A stretch of DNA of 5,224 bases from Treponema sp. (GTDB lineage: Bacteria > Spirochaetota > Spirochaetia > Treponematales > Breznakiellaceae). A model generated the notes under the pieces. That model did no database searches. It saw only the letters and a list, made by a program, of their open reading frames with translations, and was not told the origin of the DNA. Of this stretch, positions 1 to 4,890 are shown in pieces. The position numbers and the translations under genes are program-made. Location: the NCBI GenBank assembly GCA_031254795.1, contig JAIRTS010000172.1, forward strand, positions 1-5,224. The letters run 5' to 3'. How positions within the stretch are numbered: the stretch's first letter is position 1; the number at the start of each line of letters is the position of its first letter.

Positions 1-62
1 AACCCGCCAGCGCGTTTTTTTTTATCCCAAAACAATGCACAGATTCCGTTTCCAAATTGCAT
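1..62 (-). CDS. possible N-terminal fragment of an unidentified protein, cut by the window edge
   Basis: An ATG at 62-60 opens a leftward frame of 20 full codons that stays open to the window edge, reading MQFGNGICALFWDKKKRAGG. It is preceded by AGGAG three bases upstream of the ATG, a usable though tightly spaced ribosome-binding site. A promoter-like pair lies at 104-132 in the right orientation. Nothing in the 20 residues identifies a family. Nine consecutive A bases (plus-strand T at 13-21) encode the KKK run and could slip. The call rests on promoter, RBS and open frame lining up. A competing plus-strand frame across 1-288 is also open, so confidence is low. Confidence 0.3.
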   Translation of the reverse strand, partial: MQFGNGICALFWDKKKRAGG

Positions 63-103
63 GCGCTCCTATCCCGCCGGTATGAGAGGCGATAATCTTA
101 TAC

Positions 104-132
104 AGTATACCATAAGGCGCCGCACCGGTAAA
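104..132 (-). promoter_or_regulatory. candidate sigma70-type promoter reading left
   Basis: On the minus strand, TTTACC (127-132; 4 of 6 to TTGACA) is followed after exactly 17 bases by TATACT (104-109; 5 of 6 to TATAAT). The -35 resembles the TTTACA at the hyd promoter. Transcription would start near 97 and run into the short open frame beginning at 62. The rest of 63-266 shows no supported gene and no clear hairpin plus T-run to terminate the lipoprotein transcript. Confidence 0.45.
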
Positions 133-266
133 GTGGGGCGGAAAAACACGTCGAAGCGGGTCGCAAGAATGGCTCCCGAAAAACCCAAGGCCATGAAGCG
201 CGTACAAGAGCGTTATAGAAAGCGTTTGCTATGGCGTTGTTTGATCATCACGCTTTGCCGCTCGTT

Positions 267-887
267 TCAAGAGACAATTAACCGATAAAACCTGTAGGTG
301 GTGACGCCATCTCTTGTGAAGGACAGCGCCATGATGTAATCGCCCGCGAGAGAAGGTGTGGTAAAAGAAAGAGGGACATTTTTGCCAGATTTTTCCACTG
401 CTACATCGCGTGAAGCCAGGCTGAAAATATAGACTTTCCACGGGCAATTCAATTCGTTTGGGAGGCTTCCTTGTTGATTCGTCGGGACAGGCAGGGACCT
501 TACCAGCAGGTCGCTATCAGGCGGAACCGCAAGAAGCGCGATATCAAAATAAGCTCTTTGCCCCTCGATGGTGACGGTGAGGGTTTGAACGCCTTCTTTT
601 TTGGGATCAAACCCCGATACGTGCGAAAGGTTTATCGTCTGCTTGGGTTTAGAAGGAACGTCGGGTCCTCTATAATGGATGTTTGCCGAAGCTCCGGTCA
701 AATCCAGGCTTTCTCCCCACAGGTACAGCCTTTTGGTTGGAGGCGCGATTGTTATTGCGATTACATCGTCCGGGTCCAACGCGCCGGACGTGTTGTAGAT
801 TGGATTTGAACAACTTGCCCCTGCAAGAAGCCCATTGAGACACACCGCGATTACAACCGGGAAAAAACGCCTGTTCACCTTCTTCAT
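267..887 (-). CDS. lipoprotein with a bacterial Ig-like domain
   Basis: This is a 206-residue secreted protein of unknown specific role, probably anchored in a membrane by lipid. The N-terminus has basic residues (MKKVNRR), a hydrophobic stretch at about 8-22 and a candidate lipidation Cys26 in LAGASC. This lipobox is loose, as often in spirochaetes. Residues about 42-118 look like a bacterial Ig-like (Big_3-type) beta-sandwich: the IAPPTKRLY opening, WGESLDLTG, then SGFDPKKEGVQTLTVTIEG. The rest, about 119-206, is beta-rich and unrecognised. The start is supported by AGAGGG 6 bases upstream of the ATG. The gene begins 9 bp after the outer-membrane protein stop, so the two are almost certainly co-transcribed. 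A surface-adhesion or barrel-partner role is only a guess. Confidence 0.8.
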   Translation of the reverse strand: MKKVNRRFFPVVIAVCLNGLLAGASCSNPIYNTSGALDPDDVIAITIAPPTKRLYLWGESLDLTGASANIHYRGPDVPSKPKQTINLSHVSGFDPKKEGVQTLTVTIEGQRAYFDIALLAVPPDSDLLVRSLPVPTNQQGSLPNELNCPWKVYIFSLASRDVAVEKSGKNVPLSFTTPSLAGDYIMALSFTRDGVTTYRFYRLIVS

Positions 888-896
888 CCGCGCCCT

Positions 897-1412
897 CTAG
901 AACCGGCACCCAAATTTCACGCCGACGCCGAAAAGAAACGGGTAGCCGCTCTTGATAAAGGGTTCCACCAAGTAATCGCCGTTTTGGAACGGGAACCGGA
1001 ATCCGAGCGTAAGCCCGCCAAGAAACTTTGGGGTGACGTTTCTGTCAAAAAACCCTATGATCGTGCTAATCCCCACGTCGCCCTGAATAAAGAAACCGCC
1101 GTTCTTTACGTCAAGAAACGCCGCTTTTTTAAGAAAAGGAATAGCGGTGAGCGGCGGATGCCAGCGGACGAAAACCGCCGGCTCAATGGCGGTGAATTGC
1201 TTGAAATCATCGCTGATGGTAAGGGTGGCTCCTGTAATAACGTATTCGAAAAGGTGGATATCCACGCTGATGGATCGCCCAAAAGCCCACCCCTTATTGG
1301 AATTCATGTTTCCTTCAACCCCGAAACCGAGATTCACGTCATTTTTTTCCGCCCATGCCGGCGCAACGAGAAACAGGAAGAAGATTACATAAACACACAC
1401 AAATTTTTTCAT
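897..1412 (-). CDS. small outer-membrane beta-barrel protein, unidentified family
   Basis: This is a 171-residue protein with a clear Sec signal peptide: MKK, a hydrophobic core to about residue 18, and AWA before Glu22 as the likely cleavage site. The mature part alternates polar and hydrophobic residues in short strands separated by Gly/Asn turns (DVNLGFGVEGN, FIQGDVGIS, FLGGLTLGFRF, YPFLFGVGVKFGCRF). It ends in Phe, the usual C-terminal signal for barrel insertion. About 150 mature residues fit an 8-stranded barrel. The strand pattern resembles small surface proteins seen repeatedly in termite-gut Treponema; this is from memory and not searched. The start follows a weak AGAAG. It has its own possible promoter after hydE and is followed 9 bp later by the lipoprotein gene. 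The pair may form a small envelope unit; function unknown. Confidence 0.8.
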   Translation of the reverse strand: MKKFVCVYVIFFLFLVAPAWAEKNDVNLGFGVEGNMNSNKGWAFGRSISVDIHLFEYVITGATLTISDDFKQFTAIEPAVFVRWHPPLTAIPFLKKAAFLDVKNGGFFIQGDVGISTIIGFFDRNVTPKFLGGLTLGFRFPFQNGDYLVEPFIKSGYPFLFGVGVKFGCRF

Positions 1413-1426
1413 GGCTTCTGGTTATA

Positions 1427-1455
1427 ACTATAACGCATATTCGCAATAAAATAAA
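1427..1455 (-). promoter_or_regulatory. candidate promoter for the outer-membrane protein and lipoprotein pair
   Basis: On the minus strand, TTTATT (1450-1455; weak -35, 3 of 6) and TATAGT (1427-1432; 5 of 6) are 17 bases apart. The -10 lies inside GTTATAGTTATAAC (1421-1434), a near-palindrome with a repeated TATAAC that could be an operator. The predicted start would leave a leader of only about 8-10 bases before the ATG at 1412. Six G (plus strand 1456-1461) abut the -35. The 81-bp gap after hydE has no convincing terminator, so read-through from the hyd operon is also possible. Confidence 0.4.
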
Positions 1456-1493
1456 GGGGGGCTTCCGCTTTTTTGCGCATAAAAGTTTTTTCA

Positions 1494-2492
1494 TCATACC
1501 GCCGCGTCGCCGCGCCGCATATCCGGCGCGAAACCGAACGAACGGATGCGCCCTTCCATGCACAGGCGGCATTCGGCGGCTTCCTCTCCGGCGCAGATTT
1601 TGTTGTCGTAGAGCGCATACAGTTTGCGCGTGGCCTTCGGCGAAAGATTCGGCATGACCACATTCGCCCCTGCCATGAGCCCCCGCTCCCTGCCTTCGCT
1701 CGAAATGGAGCCAAGCGCGGTGGTCGCGGGGATCAGGGCGTTCGGCAGGAGGACGCGGCTTAAAGCGACCATGCGAAGAGTTTGCTCAAAACCGCCCCGG
1801 GCTTCCTTGCCAAAGGGCGTCCCCGCGGCTGGAATAAAGGGGCCTATGCCCACCATCGCCGGCTTCAGCTCCTCCAGAAAACGGAGGTCTTCCAGCAAAG
1901 TCTCGGGCGTTTGAAACGGCGTTCCCACCATAAAGCCGGCGCCCGTCTGGTAGCCAATGTCCTTCAACATGAAAAGACAACGCTTGCGCCGCGCGAGACT
2001 CATGGAAGCGGGATGCAACTTCGCGTAGTGCGCGTCATTCGCGGTCTCGTGGCGCAACAGGTAACGGTTCGCGCCCGCCTCAAAAAACCGCTCGTAACTA
2101 TCGCGCTCTTTTTCCCCTATGGACAACGTTATCGCGTGGTCCGGATATGCGGCGCGTATCGCCTTGACGATTTCAACAACGCGCTCATCGGTGAAAAACG
2201 GGTCTTCTCCGCCCTGCAGCACAAACGTTTTATAACCGAGCAAGTCTCCCACCGCGCAACAGCGCAGAATCCCTTCCAAAGAAAGCCGGTAGCGCTCCAC
2301 CTTTTTGTTGCCCGCCCGTATGCCGCAATAAAAGCAATCGTTCTTGCAGTGGTTGGTGAACTCAATAAGCCCGCGAAAATACACGCCCTTGCCATAGCGC
2401 CGCTCGCGCGCCGCTCGCGCCTTGGCAAACAGGGCTTCCATTTCAGCGGGATCATCGGTGGTGATATAGTGTAAAAGTTCTGCGTCCGTCAT
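1494..2492 (-). CDS. hydE: [FeFe] hydrogenase H-cluster radical SAM maturase HydE
   Basis: HydE is a cytoplasmic radical SAM enzyme that acts after HydG, converting the cysteine-bound Fe(CO)2(CN) unit toward the two-iron precursor that HydF delivers to the hydrogenase. From the ATG at 2492 it is 332 residues, close to the family's roughly 340-350. Cys49, Cys53 and Cys56 form the CX3CX2C motif for the SAM-binding 4Fe-4S cluster (NHCKNDCFYCGIR). GGEDPFF at about 94-100 is the GGE-type SAM motif, and RYLLRHETAN (143-152), TGAGFMVGTP and MVGIGPFIPAAGTP are typical HydE strings. Cys300, Cys308 and Cys311 (CX7CX2C) keep the second, accessory cluster site that many HydE proteins have lost. An in-frame ATG at 2537 would add 15 residues overlapping hydG. 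The 2492 start is preferred because it sits one base after the hydG stop and gives a normal N-terminus. Confidence 0.96.
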   Translation of the reverse strand: MTDAELLHYITTDDPAEMEALFAKARAARERRYGKGVYFRGLIEFTNHCKNDCFYCGIRAGNKKVERYRLSLEGILRCCAVGDLLGYKTFVLQGGEDPFFTDERVVEIVKAIRAAYPDHAITLSIGEKERDSYERFFEAGANRYLLRHETANDAHYAKLHPASMSLARRKRCLFMLKDIGYQTGAGFMVGTPFQTPETLLEDLRFLEELKPAMVGIGPFIPAAGTPFGKEARGGFEQTLRMVALSRVLLPNALIPATTALGSISSEGRERGLMAGANVVMPNLSPKATRKLYALYDNKICAGEEAAECRLCMEGRIRSFGFAPDMRRGDAAV

Positions 2493-2493
2493 G

Positions 2494-3894
2494 TCAAATA
2501 TAAAAATCCCTGCCGCCCCGCCGTATCTTTTCCACATTTTCCACGGTGCGGGAACGGATCTTCTCGTTCATTATGCCCGGAATTTCCCGCTCAATGGCGG
2601 CGTTCGCCTTTGCCTTGAACTCCTCGTCCCCGTAGTCAATGGCGTATTCCGCGAGGGTGGCAAGCGCGTTGGGCAGACACACATTTTTGATCTGCCCGGA
2701 TTTGGCGAGACTCATGAACCGGTCGCCCGTGCGCCCCATGCGGTAACAGGCCGTACAGAAACTGGGGATGTACCCATCGTCCATAAGCTCTTTTATAATG
2801 GAAAGCGCGGGACGCTCATCGTTCACAAAGAATTGAGGGTTCGCATCCTCGCCCCGGCGCCGCTTGGCATAGCCGCCCACCTCGACGTTCGAGCCCGCGC
2901 TGATCTGGGAAATGCCGAGCTTCAGGAGCCGCTTCCTCATCGCGTGGCTTTCCCGCGTTGAAAGGATCATGCCGGTAAAGGGAACCGCTATCCTGATGAC
3001 GGCGACTATCTTCGCGAAAGTCTCGTCATCGACGATGTTCGGGAAATTATCGAGATCCACGCCCACGCCCGGACACAAACGAGGCACGGAAATGGTGTGG
3101 AACCCAACGCCGAACCGCTCCTCAAGATGCTCGTTGTGGATCATAAGCCCCAGAACCTCGAAGTAGGGATCCGCCAAGCCGAACAGCACGCCGCCGCCAA
3201 CATCGTCTACGCCCGCTTCCTGGGCGCGATCAAAGGCGGAGAGATGGTAGGCGTAGTCGCGCTTCGGCCCCGCCGGATGCATCTTCTCGTAAGTGGGCTG
3301 ATGATAGGTTTCCTGAAAAAGAATATAGGTGCCAATGCCCACTTCCCTGAGCTTCCGGTAATTCTCAACCGTGGTCGCCGCGATGTTCACATTCACGCGC
3401 CGGATCTCGCCGTTCTCAAACTTCATCGCGTAAATGGTCTTCATGCACTCGACAATATAGTCAACCGGGCAAACCGCCTCATGCTCGCCCGCTTCAAGGG
3501 CGAGCCGCTTGTGTCCCATAGCCTCAAGAATCCGCGCCTCTTCCCGGACTTCCTCCTGCGTGAGAATCCGCCTGTTGAACTGATGGCCGCAATTATAGGT
3601 GCAATAAACGCATTTGTTCACGCAATAATCGCTTACGTACAGCGGCGCGAACATGACAATGCGGTTTCCGTAAATATGCCGCTTGATGTTCCACGCGATG
3701 GCGTTTATCCGCTCAAGATGAGCGGGATTTTCGCTCGCCAGAAGCGCGGCGATCTCGCGGTGATTCAAACCCTCGAACCGCTCCGCCTTGTCAAGCGACC
3801 GGTCGATGTCCGCCGCGTTGCCCGCGCCGCCCGCGCGTTTCGCCTCAACCAGAAGGCTTTCTATGTAGTCTTTGTCGATAAACGTTTTTTCCAT
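2494..3894 (-). CDS. hydG: [FeFe] hydrogenase H-cluster radical SAM maturase HydG (tyrosine lyase)
   Basis: HydG cleaves L-tyrosine to p-cresol and dehydroglycine, then turns the latter into CO and cyanide bound to iron, supplying the diatomic ligands of the H-cluster. The 466-residue length matches known HydG (about 470). Cys91, Cys95 and Cys98 (CX3CX2C in DYCVNKCVYCTYNC) bind the radical SAM cluster; GEHE follows at about 136-139. The C-terminal extension that separates HydG from ThiH is present: Cys380, Cys383 and Cys406 in CX2CX22C, binding the auxiliary cluster where CO and cyanide form. His266 in FHTISVPRLCPG matches the histidine that holds the fifth, dangling iron in characterised HydG. 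All key residues are intact. It starts 6 bp after the TM1266-family stop, with only a weak purine-rich upstream sequence, so translational coupling is likely. Confidence 0.97.
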   Translation of the reverse strand: MEKTFIDKDYIESLLVEAKRAGGAGNAADIDRSLDKAERFEGLNHREIAALLASENPAHLERINAIAWNIKRHIYGNRIVMFAPLYVSDYCVNKCVYCTYNCGHQFNRRILTQEEVREEARILEAMGHKRLALEAGEHEAVCPVDYIVECMKTIYAMKFENGEIRRVNVNIAATTVENYRKLREVGIGTYILFQETYHQPTYEKMHPAGPKRDYAYHLSAFDRAQEAGVDDVGGGVLFGLADPYFEVLGLMIHNEHLEERFGVGFHTISVPRLCPGVGVDLDNFPNIVDDETFAKIVAVIRIAVPFTGMILSTRESHAMRKRLLKLGISQISAGSNVEVGGYAKRRRGEDANPQFFVNDERPALSIIKELMDDGYIPSFCTACYRMGRTGDRFMSLAKSGQIKNVCLPNALATLAEYAIDYGDEEFKAKANAAIEREIPGIMNEKIRSRTVENVEKIRRGGRDFYI

Positions 3895-3900
3895 ACCCGC

Positions 3901-4152
3901 TCACTTCCCCCCGCCGGAAACAGCCGTTTTTACCGTGACGCCCGGAATGTTTCCCAACTTGCCGGTGAGCGCGTTGATGTCGTCCAGCCCGGCTTGAATC
4001 GTGAGGGAAATAACCGCAATGTTTTCATCGTCAAACGGTATGCCCATGCGCCCCCTGACAATGCCCCTGTACGCCGAAACCACGTCGTTGAACGCCTTCT
4101 GCGTACGCGCCGGATCTTCGAGAACCGCGCCCACAACCGCTATTCTTTTCAT
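3901..4152 (-). CDS. TM1266-family iron-only hydrogenase system putative regulator
   Basis: This is an 83-residue protein of the family named for Thermotoga maritima TM1266, which is found beside hydE/hydG in many anaerobes and is predicted to be an ACT-like, ferredoxin-fold regulator. Its exact role is not established. Visible features are an opening beta strand (MKRIAVVGAVLEDP), a helix (TQKAFNDVVSAYRGIVRGRMG), IPFDDENIAVISLTIQA as the second strand pair, DDINALTGKLGNIPGV as the second helix, then VTVKTAVSG. This is the beta-alpha-beta-beta-alpha-beta order expected of the family, at full length. There is no DNA-binding motif, so ligand or protein sensing is more likely than direct operator binding. 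GGAGG four bases upstream of the ATG (4157-4161) is the best ribosome-binding site in the operon. The ATG overlaps the stop of an upstream small ORF as ATGA. Confidence 0.92.
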   Translation of the reverse strand: MKRIAVVGAVLEDPARTQKAFNDVVSAYRGIVRGRMGIPFDDENIAVISLTIQAGLDDINALTGKLGNIPGVTVKTAVSGGGK

Positions 4153-4259
4153 GCTTCCTCCATGTATGGCGGGGGCGTAAAAAAGCCCTCGCGAAAAATC
4201 GAGGGCGCGGTGTACGGAAACATCAGGCCCTCGTCAAACCAGAACACATCTTTGTCCAC
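4149..4259 (-). CDS. small leader ORF, 36 codons, overlapping the TM1266-family start
   Basis: A GTG at 4259-4257 opens a 36-codon frame ending in TGA at 4151-4149, sharing ATGA with the TM1266-family start. The product is unrecognised: it begins VDKDVFWFDEGLMFPYTAPS and ends FFTPPPYMEEA. It is rich in aromatic residues and proline, has no membrane segment and is too short for a usual enzyme. About 70 percent of its codons end in G or C, much like the hyd genes, which argues for coding. No good ribosome-binding site precedes the GTG. An ATG at 4281-4279 starts MSYYKKP in another frame. Removing one A from the six-A run at 4264-4269 would join the two into a 43-residue protein. It could be a real small protein, a leader peptide for the attenuator, or a frameshifted gene. 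PPP could stall a ribosome just where it would cover the next gene's ribosome-binding site. Confidence 0.5.
   Translation of the reverse strand: MDKDVFWFDEGLMFPYTAPSIFREGFFTPPPYMEEA
4179..4206 (-). terminator. intrinsic terminator or attenuator inside the hyd operon leader
   Basis: On the minus strand GCCCTCG (4206-4200) and CGAGGGC (4191-4185) form a perfect 7-bp, mostly G-C stem with an 8-base loop, followed at once by six T (4184-4179). This is a good intrinsic-terminator layout, 26 bases before the TM1266-family ATG and downstream of the operon promoter. It would stop transcripts before the hyd genes unless overcome. It lies within the small ORF, where the T run encodes Phe-Phe, so it could partly reflect codon choice. 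Confidence 0.55.
4200..4233 (-). promoter_or_regulatory. candidate antiterminator hairpin competing with the leader terminator
   Basis: An additional CGAGGGC at 4233-4227 lies upstream of the terminator's first arm on the minus strand. It is identical to the terminator's second arm, so GCCCTCG at 4206-4200 can pair either with this upstream copy (20-base loop) or with the downstream one (8-base loop plus T run). Two mutually exclusive 7-bp hairpins of this kind are the usual plan of an attenuator. Both CGAGGGC copies encode Glu-Gly in the small ORF, so coincidence through codon use cannot be excluded. Confidence 0.4.
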
Positions 4260-4308
4260 AAGGTTTTTTATAGTAGCTCATTGAATGCCGTCCGAGTCTC
4301 TGAACGTC

Positions 4309-4381
4309 ATTCGGAAACTTTAGTTTCTGAACCGTTTGGAAACTTAGTTTCTAAACCGTTTGGAAACTTTAGTTTCTAAAC
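4309..4381. repeat. three tandem near-palindromic repeats between hyd promoter and leader ORF
   Basis: Three copies lie at 4309-4332, 4334-4356 and 4358-4381, each separated by a single C, with spacing of 25 and 24 bases. The pattern is GTTTGGAAACTTTAGTTTC plus TAAAC; the second copy lacks one T. Each copy is itself an imperfect palindrome with GGAAACT facing AGTTTC and GTTT facing AAAC. A degenerate half copy (AGTCTCTGAAC) precedes them at 4295-4305. They begin right at the predicted transcription start (about 4382), so they could be repressor operators or three small hairpins in the 5' leader of the hyd mRNA. Confidence 0.85.
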
Positions 4382-4388
4382 GCGATCC

Positions 4389-4417
4389 ACTATACTACGG
4401 CGGCGTTTTTTTGTAAA
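4389..4417 (-). promoter_or_regulatory. sigma70-type promoter for the hyd operon
   Basis: On the minus strand TTTACA (4412-4417; 5 of 6 to TTGACA) and TATAGT (4389-4394; 5 of 6 to TATAAT) are separated by exactly 17 bases. The start would fall near 4382, giving a leader of about 120 bases to the small ORF and 230 to the TM1266-family ATG. A run of alternating G and C (4424-4435) sits just upstream. It is the best promoter match in the window and the only good one ahead of the hyd genes. Confidence 0.6.
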
Positions 4418-4828
4418 GGGGCCGGCGCGCGCGCGTTCAGCGAAAGTTTTGAAAATTCGAAAAACAGAGCTTGCGCGTTTTTTCAAAACAGTGTAAACTG
4501 AACGCCAGTTTCAAACCTGTGTTTTGAAATTCACCCCTCCATTTTGAGCCGCGCCTCGCGTAAACGCGAACGCAATCAAAAAAAAGGGGAAGGGAGCGAG
4601 CTACTTCGCCGAAGTTTCGGGTGAAATACATTTGCGGCGAAGCGATTTTAGCAAAGGGGCGCAGCCATTATGACGCGGATAGCGGACGCAAGTCCACAGA
4701 TTGCTCGGGTTTCAGGCGCGATTAATCACCGCGCCGCGCGTCCCGTTTACCCCCCGCGCGCTTTAGATTATTATACAGGCGACATACACGAACCCGCTGA
4801 ACGGCGGACATTCTCACTATCATTCAGG
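4418..4828. other. 411-bp non-coding stretch with several inverted repeats
   Basis: No gene is supported here. A 64-codon minus-strand frame (4437-4631) lacks a ribosome-binding site and any protein-like pattern. What can be seen is an alternating G/C run at 4424-4435, a long hairpin at 4481-4529, TCGCG/CGCGA around TAAA at 4556-4569, ACTTCG/CGAAGT at 4603-4615, GGAC-GCAA-GTCC (a 4-bp stem with a GNRA-type loop) at 4684-4695, and GGCGCG/CGCGCC at 4715-4735. A perfect TATAAT lies on the minus strand at 4770-4775 without a recognisable -35. The density of short stems from about 4600 to 4740 would fit a structured RNA or a dispersed intergenic repeat. I recognise no known RNA family and found no tRNA-like elements. 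Confidence 0.5.
4481..4529. repeat. long interrupted inverted repeat (two-part hairpin)
   Basis: The outer arms TTTCAAAACA (4481-4490) and TGTTTTGAAA (4520-4529) are perfect 10-bp complements. Inside them AAACTG (4495-4500) and CAGTTT (4506-4511) form a 6-bp stem around AACGC. An internal loop of 4 and 8 bases separates the stems. No T run follows on either strand, so it is not a standard terminator. It lies about 65 bp upstream of the hyd promoter -35 and could be a regulator site or part of an RNA. Confidence 0.6.
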
Positions 4829-4880
4829 AAAAAAGCCGCGCCGCTTTCTCCACCGGGAAAACGCCGCGGCTTTTTATTTT
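4829..4880. terminator. bidirectional intrinsic terminator
   Basis: AAAAAGCCGCG (4830-4840) and CGCGGCTTTTT (4865-4875) are perfect 11-bp complements around a 24-base loop that can fold further. A T run follows the G-C stem on both strands: TTTTTATTTT on plus, TTTTTT on minus (4834-4829). On the minus strand it lies 16 bases past the stop at 4891-4893, as expected for the end of the repeat-containing gene, and it isolates that gene from the hyd operon. Confidence 0.8.
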
Positions 4881-4890
4881 CAGGGCCTCG

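Noticed and set aside
22..207. Minus-strand 61-codon frame left of the lipoprotein gene
   Set aside because: No ribosome-binding site, no protein-like pattern, and it runs across the promoter candidate at 104-132.
1..288. Plus-strand frame open from the left edge to 288, basic product rich in Arg and Lys
   Set aside because: No ribosome-binding site at the ATGs at 61 or 82, overlaps the lipoprotein 3' end, and resembles no family I know. It cannot be excluded as the end of a gene entering from the left.
1456..1493. Possible terminator after hydE
   Set aside because: CGC and GCG around six A form only a 3-bp stem on the minus strand and no T run follows directly.
1782..2474. Plus-strand 230-codon frame
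   Set aside because: Antisense shadow of hydE, with no motif of its own.
3097..4284. Plus-strand 395-codon frame
   Set aside because: It lies antisense to hydG and the TM1266-family gene, whose motifs are intact; long antisense frames are common opposite genes with G/C-rich third positions.
4424..4435. Alternating G/C run that could form Z-DNA
   Set aside because: Only 12 bases in a G/C-rich region; too short to support a claim.
4437..4631. Minus-strand 64-codon frame in the intergenic stretch
   Set aside because: No ribosome-binding site, passes through the hairpin at 4481-4529, and has no recognisable domain.
4746..4777. Plus-strand promoter TTTACC with TATACA or TTATAC, which would give a roughly 100-nt RNA ending at the terminator
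   Set aside because: Spacing of 19-20 bases and a poor -10 make it weak; kept only as a note.
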